Assembly (NCBI GenBank): GCA_937936215.1
Contig: CALGWX010000288.1
Location: 1 to 7,938 of the forward strand
Direction: 5' to 3'
DNA length: 7,938 bases
Origin: an uncultured Burkholderiaceae bacterium
GTDB taxonomy: Bacteria; Pseudomonadota; Gammaproteobacteria; Burkholderiales; Burkholderiaceae_F
Shown: positions 1 through 6,286 of the stretch, piece by piece
Layout: every line of letters begins with the position of its first letter
How positions within the stretch are numbered: the first letter of the stretch is position 1
The notes under the pieces: generated by a model
Database searches by the model: none
Told to the model about the DNA's origin: nothing
What the model saw: only the letters and a program-made list of their open reading frames with translations
Translations under genes and position numbers: made by a program

Positions 1-117
1 CTAACGCGAGCGGCCTTGATCGCGCGCAACGGCAGCGCGCCGGCCAGCCCCTACGGTGGCGGTGCGCACGCGAGCGGCGCGGCTACCGCAACCCGCGACC
101 GCTGCGCGCGCGACTGA
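1..117 (+). CDS. possible 3' tail of an upstream gene (partial, unidentified)
   Basis: A forward frame is open from the first base of the window to a TGA at 115-117. It gives 38 residues rich in Ala, Gly and Arg with no motif I recognise. About 84% of its codons end in G or C, which is compatible with coding but not decisive at this GC content. The stop would lie 11 bases before the nqrA ATG, a normal within-operon distance. The alternative is that 1-128 is simply the nqrA leader. I see no convincing -10/-35 promoter pair in it. The sequence left of the window is needed to decide. Confidence 0.2.
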   Translation, partial: LTRAALIARNGSAPASPYGGGAHASGAATATRDRCARD

Positions 118-128
118 ACGGAACGACG

Positions 129-1493
129 ATGGCCCTGCATCGCAACCGACGCGGACTCGACCTGCCGCTGGCCGGCGCGCCGGCACTCGACATCGGCAAG
201 GCGCGCGCCAGCCCGCAGGTGGCGCTGCTCGCCGCCGACTACCCCGGCATCAAGCCCGGGCTGGCGGTGCAGGTCGGCGACCGCGTGCTGCGTGGCCAGA
301 AGCTGCTGGAGGACAAGCGCATCCCCGGGGTGGCCTTCACGTCCACCGCCGCCGGCCGCGTCGCGGCGATCCACCGCGGCGAGCGGCGGGCGCTGATCTC
401 GGTGGTGATCGACGTCGATGCCGATGACCGCCCCGGCCTGCAGGTGGACTTCGCCGCCTATCGCGGTGAGAGCGCCGCCAGCCTCGACGTCGGCGCCGCC
501 CGGGCGCTGCTGCAGGAATCCGGCATGTGGACGGCGCTGCGCCAGCGACCGTTCAACCACGTGCCCGCCGCCAACGGCACCGCCGAGGCGATCTTCGTCA
601 CCGCCACCGATTCGCAGCCGCACGCGCCGCCGCCGGCGCGGGTGATCGCGCCGCTCGCCGAGGATTTCCAGGAAGGGCTCGTCTGCCTGACCCGGCTCGG
701 CGCCGGGCCGGTGTACCTGTGCATCGGCGCCGACGATGCGATCGCCGCGCCGCCGGGCGTGCGCGTGGAGCGCTTTCGCGGCCCGCACCCGTCGGGCTCG
801 GTCGGCTGGCACATCCACCGCGTGCACCCGGTCAGCCTCGAACGCCACGTCTGGCACATCGGCTACCAGGACGTCATCGCCGTCGGCCACCTCGTGCGCA
901 CCGGCCAGCTCGACGTGGCGCGGGTGATCTCCCTCGCTGGCCCATCGGTGTCGACACCGCGGCTGCTGCGCACGCGACTCGGCGCCTCCATCGAGGCGCT
1001 GACACAGGGCGAACTGATGCCCGGCACGCACCGCGTGCTGTCGGGCTCGGTGCTCGCCGGCCGCCGGATCGAGGCCGCGGCCAGCGCCTTCCTCGGCCGC
1101 TACCACCTGCAGGTGAGCGCGCTACCGGAGGCGGCGCCGCAATGGCCGCTGGCGCCGTGGCTGCGCCCCGGCAGCAACCTGTTCTCCGCCACCCGCGCCT
1201 TCGTCTCGGCGTTGCGCCGGCAGCTGCGCTTCGCGATGACCACCAGCACCTGGGGCGCGCCGCGGCCGATGGTGCCGGTGGTTGACTACCAGCGCGTGAT
1301 GCCCTTCGACATCGAGCCGGTGCTGCTGCTGCGCGCGCTGCTGGCCAAGGACGACGAGCAGATCGAGCGGCTCGGCGCCATCGAACTCGACGAGGAAGAC
1401 CTGGCGCTGGCCACCGTGATCTGCCCGTCGAAGACCGACTACGGCGCGCTGCTGCGCGGCGCCCTGGAGCGGATGGAGAAGGCGGCCGCATGA
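129..1493 (+). CDS. nqrA: Na+-NQR subunit A
   Basis: NqrA is the large subunit of the Na+-pumping NADH:quinone oxidoreductase. It has no membrane segments, sits on the cytoplasmic face against NqrB, and has been linked to ubiquinone binding. The product is 454 residues, close to the roughly 446 of Vibrio NqrA. The family N-terminus is clear: residues 8-17 read RGLDLPLAGA, where Vibrio-type proteins have KGLDLPIAG. A barrel-sandwich-like segment follows, including the GVAFTSTAAGRV stretch at about residues 66-77. No hydrophobic run is long enough to cross a membrane. The reading frame is open upstream to the window edge, but the ATG at 129 gives the family-typical start and has a weak GGAA (120-123) five bases before it. 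As the first nqr gene it probably carries or follows the operon promoter, which is not visible here. The stop overlaps an ATG (ATGA, 1490-1493). Confidence 0.97.
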   Translation: MALHRNRRGLDLPLAGAPALDIGKARASPQVALLAADYPGIKPGLAVQVGDRVLRGQKLLEDKRIPGVAFTSTAAGRVAAIHRGERRALISVVIDVDADDRPGLQVDFAAYRGESAASLDVGAARALLQESGMWTALRQRPFNHVPAANGTAEAIFVTATDSQPHAPPPARVIAPLAEDFQEGLVCLTRLGAGPVYLCIGADDAIAAPPGVRVERFRGPHPSGSVGWHIHRVHPVSLERHVWHIGYQDVIAVGHLVRTGQLDVARVISLAGPSVSTPRLLRTRLGASIEALTQGELMPGTHRVLSGSVLAGRRIEAAASAFLGRYHLQVSALPEAAPQWPLAPWLRPGSNLFSATRAFVSALRRQLRFAMTTSTWGAPRPMVPVVDYQRVMPFDIEPVLLLRALLAKDDEQIERLGAIELDEEDLALATVICPSKTDYGALLRGALERMEKAAA

Positions 1494-1648
1494 TGAGCGC
1501 ACATGCCGATGACGATGCGCGGCGGAGTGCCGTGGGCTCGCGCCGCCGACTTGAACGCGAAGCCCTGGCGTGCCGGCGCCAAGGCCACCCCGGGCAGCCG
1601 CCGCGCCGCGGCCGGCCTCCCCGTTTCAAACGCGATCGCGCCCTCAGC

Positions 1649-1663
1649 CCACCGGATCGGTGG
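1649..1663 (+). repeat. inverted repeat in nqrA-nqrB gap (6-bp arms)
   Basis: CCACCG, spacer GAT, CGGTGG: a perfect 6-bp stem with a 3-base loop. It has no T-run, so it is not an intrinsic terminator. It could be an RNA hairpin, but a stem this short is only mildly unusual at this GC content. Its presence is certain; a function is not. Confidence 0.35.
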
Positions 1664-1700
1664 CGCGGTCCGCCGGGCCAACCGTCGCCGCGCCAGCGTC

Positions 1701-1713
1701 GCGGTGGTACCGC
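1701..1713 (+). repeat. inverted repeat in nqrA-nqrB gap (5-bp arms)
   Basis: GCGGT, spacer GGT, ACCGC: a perfect 5-bp stem with a 3-base loop. Taken alone it is within chance expectation. It is listed because it lies between two similar hairpins (1649-1663 and 1736-1750) in the same intergenic gap. Confidence 0.2.
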
Positions 1714-1735
1714 TGGGGCGCATGGGCGCAGCGAT

Positions 1736-1750
1736 CGTCAATCGTTGACG
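1736..1750 (+). repeat. inverted repeat just upstream of nqrB RBS
   Basis: CGTCAA, spacer TCG, TTGACG: a perfect 6-bp inverted repeat ending 8 bases before the nqrB ribosome binding site. It is richer in A and T than its surroundings, which is typical of an operator half-site pair but equally able to form a small RNA hairpin. The right arm resembles a -35 box (TTGACG), but nothing like a -10 box lies 16-18 bases downstream, so I do not call a promoter. Function unknown. Confidence 0.35.
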
Positions 1751-1758
1751 CACCGCGC

Positions 1759-1763
1759 GAGGG
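1759..1763 (+). promoter_or_regulatory. ribosome binding site deciding the nqrB GTG start
   Basis: GAGGG lies seven bases before GTG 1771. It supports that start over the in-frame GTG at 1570, which would add 67 residues that are Pro/Arg/Ala-rich and unlike any NqrB N-terminus. With GTG 1771 as residue 1, the flavinylated threonine falls at 236, the same number as in Vibrio cholerae NqrB. Confidence 0.7.
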
Positions 1764-1770
1764 TGCTGCC

Positions 1771-2997
1771 GTGAGCGCAGCCGATCCGGCACGCGTCCAG
1801 GGCGCTGGCGCCAAGCCCGCGGCGGCGGCCATCGACTGGTTGCGGCCGCTGCGCGGGGCCGTGGCGTCGCTGCTGCACGGCGGCGCCGGGGTGGCGCAGG
1901 GCAGCGTGCACGTGCGCGACGCGATCTCGCTGCAGCGCGTGCAAACGATCTGGGTGCTGGCGCTGCTGCCGACCACGCTGTGGGGCATCTACGTCACCGG
2001 CCTGCAGGCCAACCTGGCGCTCGACCCGGCGCAACTGGCCACGCTCGAAGGCTGGCGGCACGCGCTGCTGCGCGGCCTCGGCATCGGCTACTCGGCCTCG
2101 TCGCTGTCGGCCTGCTTCGTGCACGGGGCGCTTTATTACCTGCCGATCCTCGCCGTCACCTACGTCGTCGGACGCTTCTGGGAGTGGCTGTTCGCGGCGC
2201 TGCGGGGGCGCGAGATCGACGAGGGCTTCTGGGTCACGGCGGCGATCTTCCCGCTGATTTTGCCGGCCACGGTGCCGCTGTGGCAGGTGGCGCTGGCCAT
2301 CTCGTGGGGCATGGTGATCGCCAAGCTCGTGTTCGGCGGCACCGGCATGAACATCCTGAACCCGGCGCTGGTCGGCCGCGCGTTCCTGTTCTACGCCTAC
2401 CCGGTCGGCATCCTCGGCGACAAGGTGTGGGTGCCGGTAGCGCCCGAGCAGGCGATCGATGGCTTCTCCGGCGCCACGCCGATGATGAAGATCCGCCTCG
2501 GCGCCGAGCAGCTCAGCGGCTGGGACGCGTGGTGGCGCGCCTTTGTCGGCTTCGAGCCGGGCTCGATCGGCGAGACCTCGGCGCTGATGTGCCTGCTCGG
2601 CGCCGTCATCCTGCTGTGGACGCGGCTGGCGTCGTGGCGAATCATGGCCGCGGTCGCGCTCGGCACCATCGTGACCGCGCACCTGCTGCAACTGATCGGG
2701 CCGGCGTCGAACCCGGCGCTGTCGGTGCCGTGGTGGTGGCACATGGTGCTCGGCGGCTGGGCGCTCGGCGCCTTCTTCATGGCCACCGACCCGACCACCT
2801 CGTCCTACACCAATGCCGGCCGCTGGATCTACGGGCTGATGATCGGCGCCCTGATCGTGATCGCGCGGGCGCTGAACCCGACCTACCCGGACTCGACCAT
2901 GCTGGTCATCCTGTTCATGAACGTCTTCGCGCCGACCATCGACTGGTTCGTCGCCCGCGCCGGCGAGCGCCGCCGGCTGAAGCGCCATGCGAACTGA
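1771..2997 (+). CDS. nqrB: Na+-NQR subunit B, FMN- and riboflavin-binding membrane subunit
   Basis: NqrB is the core membrane subunit. It carries covalent FMN and riboflavin, forms much of the Na+ path and contributes to ubiquinone reduction. The product from GTG 1771 is 408 residues (Vibrio about 415) with around ten hydrophobic segments. The flavinylation motif DGFSGAT ends at Thr236, the expected ApbE target. Other family blocks are SHVRDAI-like SVHVRDAI, FGGTGMNILNPAL (188-200) and FMATDP with Asp340. Acidic residues equivalent, from memory, to Vibrio Glu144, Asp346 and Asp397 are present as Glu138, Asp340 and Asp391, which supports Na+ transport. Oddities: Arg135 stands where Vibrio has Gly141, Met193 replaces Arg199, Leu186 replaces Glu192, and about six extra residues lie between Trp220 and Asp230. 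The 3' end overlaps nqrC by 11 bases, implying translational coupling. Confidence 0.96.
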   Translation: MSAADPARVQGAGAKPAAAAIDWLRPLRGAVASLLHGGAGVAQGSVHVRDAISLQRVQTIWVLALLPTTLWGIYVTGLQANLALDPAQLATLEGWRHALLRGLGIGYSASSLSACFVHGALYYLPILAVTYVVGRFWEWLFAALRGREIDEGFWVTAAIFPLILPATVPLWQVALAISWGMVIAKLVFGGTGMNILNPALVGRAFLFYAYPVGILGDKVWVPVAPEQAIDGFSGATPMMKIRLGAEQLSGWDAWWRAFVGFEPGSIGETSALMCLLGAVILLWTRLASWRIMAAVALGTIVTAHLLQLIGPASNPALSVPWWWHMVLGGWALGAFFMATDPTTSSYTNAGRWIYGLMIGALIVIARALNPTYPDSTMLVILFMNVFAPTIDWFVARAGERRRLKRHAN

Positions 2998-3772
2998 CTC
3001 GCCCGCCTACGCGGTCGCCTTCGCCACCGTGGTGTGCGTGGTGTGTTCGCTGTTCGTCGCCGCGGCGACGATCCTGCTGAAGGACCGGCAGGCGATAGCG
3101 AAGATGATGTACATCCAGAAGAACGTGCTGCTGGAGGTCACCGGCCTGGTGCCGCCCGGCGGCACCGCCGAGGTCGACCGCGAGGAGCTGTTCCGCACCC
3201 GCATCCGCGCCCGGCTGGTGGACCTCGAGAGCGGCGAGTACGTCGAGGAGCCGGGCGTCGACCCGCTGCGCTACGACCAGCGCGCCGCGCGCAACGACCC
3301 GGCGCGCAGCCGCGAGGTGCCCGCCAACCCCGCCCAGGTGCGCCGCGTGCCGCAGCGCGCGGTCGTCTATCACCTGGTCGACAAGGACCAGCCGGTGCAG
3401 GTGGTGCTGCCGATCGAGGGCCAGGGCCTGTACAGCACGATCTACGGCTTCATCGCCCTGGACCGCGATAGCCGCACCGTGCGCGGGCTGGCCTTCTACG
3501 AGCAGGGCGAAACGCCCGGCCTCGGCGACGAGATCAACAACCCGAAGTGGCGCGCGCTGTGGCCGGGGCGCAAGGCCTTCGACGAGAACTGGCAGCCGCG
3601 GCTAGCGGTCAAGAAAGGCGCCGCCGGGCCGCCCGAGGAGGACCCGTACCAGGTCGACGGGCTTTCCGGCGCCACCGTCACCAGCGACGCCGTCAGCCAC
3701 ATGCTCGCCTTCTGGCTCGGCGAGCAGGGCTTCGGCAAGTACCTGGCGCGCACGCGCAACAAGGGGTTCTAG
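2987..3772 (+). CDS. nqrC: Na+-NQR subunit C, covalent FMN carrier
   Basis: NqrC passes electrons to NqrB through an FMN linked to a threonine on the outer (periplasmic) side. The product is 261 residues, close to the roughly 257 of Vibrio. A single membrane anchor spans about residues 8-31, and the rest forms the FMN-binding domain. The ApbE acceptor motif DGLSGATVT is at residues 224-232, with Thr230 as the predicted FMN attachment site. The family stretch YEQGETPGLGDEI lies at about residues 168-180. The start is inside the end of nqrB (11-base overlap) and has no strong ribosome binding site, so expression probably depends on ribosomes finishing nqrB. A TAG, three bases and the nqrD ATG follow. 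Confidence 0.96.
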   Translation: MRTDSPAYAVAFATVVCVVCSLFVAAATILLKDRQAIAKMMYIQKNVLLEVTGLVPPGGTAEVDREELFRTRIRARLVDLESGEYVEEPGVDPLRYDQRAARNDPARSREVPANPAQVRRVPQRAVVYHLVDKDQPVQVVLPIEGQGLYSTIYGFIALDRDSRTVRGLAFYEQGETPGLGDEINNPKWRALWPGRKAFDENWQPRLAVKKGAAGPPEEDPYQVDGLSGATVTSDAVSHMLAFWLGEQGFGKYLARTRNKGF

Positions 3773-3775
3773 GCG

Positions 3776-4405
3776 ATGGCTTCGATGAACCGGCTGCTCG
3801 AGCCGCTGACCCTGCCGCTGCTACGCGAGAACCCGATCATGCTGCAGATGCTCGGCATCTGCTCGGCGCTGGCGGTCACCACGCGGATGGAGAAGGCGCT
3901 GGTGCTGGCGGTGAGCGTGGTGGTCGTCGCCGGCATCTCCAGCTTCCTGGTCAGCCTGCTGCGCAACGTCACGCCGCCGAACATCCGCATCATCGTGCAG
4001 CTGACGATCATCTCGTCGCTGGTGATCGTGGTCGACCAGGTGATCAAGGCGACGATGTACGAGATCAGCCTGCAGCTGTCGGTGTTCGTCGGCCTGATCA
4101 TCACCAACTGCATCGTGCTCGGCCGCACCGAGGGCTACGCAATGAACAACCCGCCGCTGCCGAGCCTGATCGACGGTGTCGGCAACGGCCTCGGCTACGG
4201 CATCGTACTGCTGGCGGTGGGCTTCGTGCGCGAGCTGGCCGGCACCGGCCGGCTGTTCGGCCGCGTGGTGCTGCCAACGGTGGCCGAGGGCGGCTGGTAC
4301 GTGCCCAACGCGATGTTCCTGCTGGCGCCGGCAGGCTTCTTCATCATCGGCGTGTTCATCTGGGCGCTGCGCAGCGTGCGGCCCGAGCAGCAGGAAAGGG
4401 AGTAG
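3776..4405 (+). CDS. nqrD: Na+-NQR subunit D
   Basis: NqrD is a six-helix membrane protein that pairs with the homologous NqrE. Together they hold an intramembrane iron centre that relays electrons from NqrF on the inside to NqrC on the outside. The product is 209 residues (Vibrio 210). The iron-ligand cysteines are at the same numbers as in Vibrio, Cys29 (LGICSALAV) and Cys112 (IITNCIV). Asp133 in IDGVGNGLGYG matches an acidic residue implicated in Na+ transport. AAGGGG at 3761-3766, inside the nqrC end, serves as ribosome binding site. A second in-frame ATG at 3785 is possible but less well spaced. RnfE is a homologue, but the nqrA and nqrF context settles the assignment. Confidence 0.96.
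   Translation: MASMNRLLEPLTLPLLRENPIMLQMLGICSALAVTTRMEKALVLAVSVVVVAGISSFLVSLLRNVTPPNIRIIVQLTIISSLVIVVDQVIKATMYEISLQLSVFVGLIITNCIVLGRTEGYAMNNPPLPSLIDGVGNGLGYGIVLLAVGFVRELAGTGRLFGRVVLPTVAEGGWYVPNAMFLLAPAGFFIIGVFIWALRSVRPEQQERE
4396..4402 (+). promoter_or_regulatory. strong ribosome binding site for nqrE
   Basis: AAGGGAG, part of a purine run from 4392, lies within the last codons of nqrD. It ends right before the nqrD TAG, six bases ahead of the nqrE ATG at 4409. It supports that start and efficient re-initiation. Confidence 0.75.
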
Positions 4406-4408
4406 CGC

Positions 4409-5023
4409 ATGGAGCACTACCTCGGCCTGCTGGTCAAGTCGATCTTCGTCGAGAACATCGCCCTGACCTTCTTCCTCGGCATGTGCTCGTTTCTCGCCTG
4501 CTCGCGCCGGGTCGAGACGGCGATTGGGCTGGGCCTGGCGGTGATCTTCGTCATCACGCTGACGCTGCCGCTGAACAACCTGATCCTGACCTACCTGCTG
4601 CGCGAGGGCGCGCTCGCCTGGCTGCACCCGGCCTTCGAGACGCTCGACTTCACCTTCCTGAACTTCATCGTCTTCATCGGCACTATCGCCGCCGCGGTGC
4701 AGGTGGTGGAGATGGTGCTGGACCGCTATTTCCCGGCGCTGTACACGGCGCTCGGCGTGTTCCTGCCGCTGATCGCGGTCAACTGCGCCATCCTCGGCAG
4801 CTCGCTGTTCATGGCCGACCGCGCCTACAACCTCGCCGAGAGCGTGGTGTTCGCCTTCGGCACCGGCACCGGCTTCGCGCTGGCGCTGGTGGGCCTGGCG
4901 GCGATCCGCGAGAAGCTGCGCTACAGCGACGTGCCGGCCGGGCTGCGCGGGCTCGGCATCGCCTTTATCGCCACTGGGCTGATGTCGATCGGCTTCATGA
5001 TGTTTTCCGGCATCAAGCTCTGA
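4409..5023 (+). CDS. nqrE: Na+-NQR subunit E
   Basis: NqrE is the six-helix partner of NqrD, arranged in inverted topology, and supplies the other two cysteines of the intramembrane iron centre. The product is 204 residues (Vibrio 198). Cys26 (FFLGMCSF) matches the Vibrio position, and Cys126 (AVNCAILG) corresponds to Vibrio Cys120. The shift of six fits a slightly longer loop around residues 62-80 (LLREGALAWLHPAFE). Glu101 in VVEMVLDRYF corresponds to Vibrio Glu95, implicated in Na+ transport. An additional Cys31 follows the first ligand. The C-terminal block YSDVPAGLRGLGI is highly typical of the family. The homologue RnfA is excluded by context. The nqrF start follows after 12 bases. Confidence 0.96.
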   Translation: MEHYLGLLVKSIFVENIALTFFLGMCSFLACSRRVETAIGLGLAVIFVITLTLPLNNLILTYLLREGALAWLHPAFETLDFTFLNFIVFIGTIAAAVQVVEMVLDRYFPALYTALGVFLPLIAVNCAILGSSLFMADRAYNLAESVVFAFGTGTGFALALVGLAAIREKLRYSDVPAGLRGLGIAFIATGLMSIGFMMFSGIKL

Positions 5024-5035
5024 ACGAGGCCGCCG

Positions 5036-6265
5036 ATGCTCGAGATCGTCACCGCCGTGGTCATCTTCACCGGGATGGTCATCATCCTGGTGCTGCTGCT
5101 GATGCTGGCCAAGGCCAAGCTGGTGCCGACCGGCGACGTCATGCTGCTGATCAACGACGACCACATGAAGGCGCTGAAGGCGCCGGTCGGCAGCACCCTG
5201 CTCGGCGCGCTGACCGACAACAACGTCTTCATCCCGTCGGCCTGCGGCGGCAAGGGCACCTGCGGCGTGTGCGAGGTCACCGTCAAGGAGGGCGGCGGCG
5301 CGCTGCTGCCGACCGAGACCAGCTTCATCGGCCGCGAGGAGGCCAAGCGCGGCAAGCGGCTGGCCTGCCAGGTCAAGGTCCGCCGCGACATGAAGATCGA
5401 GCTGCCACCGGAGATTTTCTCGGTGCAGAAGTGGACCTGCCGGGTGATCCACAACCGCAATGTGTCGACCTTCATCAAGGAGCTGAAGCTGGCGCTGCCG
5501 GAGGGCGAGGACGTGCCGTTCCGCGCCGGCGGCTACGTGCAGATCGAGTGCCCGCCGCACGAACTGAGCTTCCGCGAGTTCGACATCGAGCCGGAGTTCC
5601 GCGACGAGTGGGACCGCTTCGACCTGTGGCGCTTCCGCTCCAAGGTCGACGAGCCGGTGGTGCGCGCCTACTCGATGGCCAACTATCCAGACGAGAAGGG
5701 CATCCTGCTGTTCACCATCCGCATCGCCTTTGCCCCCGACTATCGCGATGACATCCCGCCGGGGAAGATGAGCTCATGGCTGTTCCGCCTGAAGCCCGGC
5801 GACCCGGTGACCGTCTCCGGGCCGTTCGGCGAGTTCTTCGCCCGCGACACCGACAAGGAAATGTGCTTCGTCGCCGCCGGCGCCGGCATGGCGCCGATGC
5901 GCTCCCACATCTTCGACCAGCTGCTGCGCCTGAAGAGCAAGCGCAAGATGACCTTCTGGTACTCGGCGCGCAACCTGAAGGAAGCCTTCTACATCGACGA
6001 GTTCAACAAGCTCGCCGCCGAGCACCCGAACTTCACCTGGCACCTGGTGCTATCGGAGCCACGGCCGGAGGACAACTGGACCGGGCCGGTGGGGCTGGTG
6101 CGGCACAACGTGCTGCGCAAGCTGTACCTGGAGAAGCACCCAGCGCCGGAGGACATCGAGTACTACCTGTGCGGGCCGGACGTGATGAACAAGGCGGTGA
6201 TCCGCATGCTGCTGGACCTGGGCGTGGACCGCGAGAACATCATGCTCGACGACTTCGGCCTGTGA
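5036..6265 (+). CDS. nqrF: Na+-NQR subunit F, NADH-oxidising 2Fe-2S/FAD subunit
   Basis: NqrF is the electron entry point: it oxidises cytoplasmic NADH through FAD and passes electrons to a 2Fe-2S cluster. The product is 409 residues (Vibrio about 408). In order it has one membrane helix (about 3-25), a ferredoxin domain (about 33-125) and a ferredoxin-NADP reductase-type domain (about 130-409). The cluster ligands are Cys70, Cys76, Cys79 and Cys111, the same numbers as in Vibrio. RAYSMA (210-215) and GKMSSW (243-248) bind FAD. GAGMAP (282-287) and the CGPDVM block with Cys379 bind NADH. The protein ends in the family's aromatic-containing tail (DDFGL). GAGG at 5026-5029 precedes the ATG by six bases. 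All catalytic residues appear intact. Confidence 0.97.
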   Translation: MLEIVTAVVIFTGMVIILVLLLMLAKAKLVPTGDVMLLINDDHMKALKAPVGSTLLGALTDNNVFIPSACGGKGTCGVCEVTVKEGGGALLPTETSFIGREEAKRGKRLACQVKVRRDMKIELPPEIFSVQKWTCRVIHNRNVSTFIKELKLALPEGEDVPFRAGGYVQIECPPHELSFREFDIEPEFRDEWDRFDLWRFRSKVDEPVVRAYSMANYPDEKGILLFTIRIAFAPDYRDDIPPGKMSSWLFRLKPGDPVTVSGPFGEFFARDTDKEMCFVAAGAGMAPMRSHIFDQLLRLKSKRKMTFWYSARNLKEAFYIDEFNKLAAEHPNFTWHLVLSEPRPEDNWTGPVGLVRHNVLRKLYLEKHPAPEDIEYYLCGPDVMNKAVIRMLLDLGVDRENIMLDDFGL

Positions 6266-6276
6266 GCGGCGGCGCG

Positions 6277-6283
6277 AGGAGGA
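6277..6283 (+). promoter_or_regulatory. strong ribosome binding site of the CBS-pair gene
   Basis: AGGAGGA is the closest match to the anti-Shine-Dalgarno consensus in the window. It sits in the 21-base gap after nqrF, only three bases before the ATG at 6287, so spacing is short. It suggests the CBS-pair gene is translated independently rather than only by coupling to nqrF. Confidence 0.7.
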
Positions 6284-6286
6284 CCC

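Larger units (their letters stand above)
1494..1770 (+). other. anomalous nqrA-nqrB gap, no confident gene
   Basis: This 277-base gap separates two genes that are usually adjacent. All three forward frames are open over most of it, which high GC alone can produce. One frame starts at ATG 1490, overlapping the nqrA stop as ATGA behind a GGAGAAGG at 1475-1482. It ends with a TGA at 1772-1774 that overlaps the nqrB GTG as GTGA. This 94-residue product is very Arg/Pro/Gly-rich, and only about 72% of its codons end in G or C. A second frame, ATG 1503 to TGA 1748 (81 residues), has about 86% G/C third positions. Its complement is also open, and the same bases are third positions there, so the bias does not settle the strand. 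I recognise neither product. The gap also holds three short inverted repeats. It could be a degenerate gene, a small unknown gene, a dispersed repeat or a structured leader for nqrB. Confidence 0.6.

Noticed and set aside
1..128. N-terminal extension of NqrA upstream of ATG 129
   Set aside because: The frame is open to the window edge, but the upstream translation is Arg-rich without NqrA similarity and the family N-terminus begins right after ATG 129.
1631..1640. Palindrome CGCGATCGCG (contains the cyanobacterial HIP1 octamer)
   Set aside because: It is a single copy, and nothing else in the window suggests a cyanobacterium. At this GC content a 10-base palindrome of this kind is readily a coincidence.
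1570..1770. N-terminal extension of NqrB from the in-frame GTG at 1570
   Set aside because: The 67 added residues are Pro/Arg/Ala-rich, have weaker third-position G/C than nqrB, and match no NqrB N-terminus. GTG 1771 has a GAGGG and gives the family length and residue numbering.
1745..1775. Internal promoter using TTGACG as -35 box before nqrB
   Set aside because: No sequence resembling a -10 box occurs at the proper distance; the TTGACG is one arm of an inverted repeat.
1738..2988. 416-codon minus-strand open frame opposite nqrB
   Set aside because: It is a shadow of nqrB with low-complexity composition and no recognisable motif.
3821..5560. 579-codon minus-strand open frame opposite nqrD-nqrF
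   Set aside because: The His/Gln/Asp/Arg-rich product is the usual shadow of GC-rich membrane-protein genes; no domain is visible.
3547..5751. 734-codon forward open frame across nqrC to nqrF
   Set aside because: It lies in another frame over four genes with intact family motifs, and its product is Arg/Ala/Gly-rich low-complexity sequence typical of out-of-frame high-GC DNA.
1771..6265. Assignment of the membrane genes to an Rnf complex (RnfABCDGE)
   Set aside because: NqrD, NqrE, NqrB and NqrC have Rnf homologues, but the presence of NqrA and of NqrF with ferredoxin plus FAD/NADH domains, and the absence of RnfB and RnfC, fix the system as Na+-NQR.
6266..6286. Terminator between nqrF and the CBS-pair gene
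   Set aside because: The gap is 21 bases, has no stem followed by a T-run, and is filled by a strong ribosome binding site.
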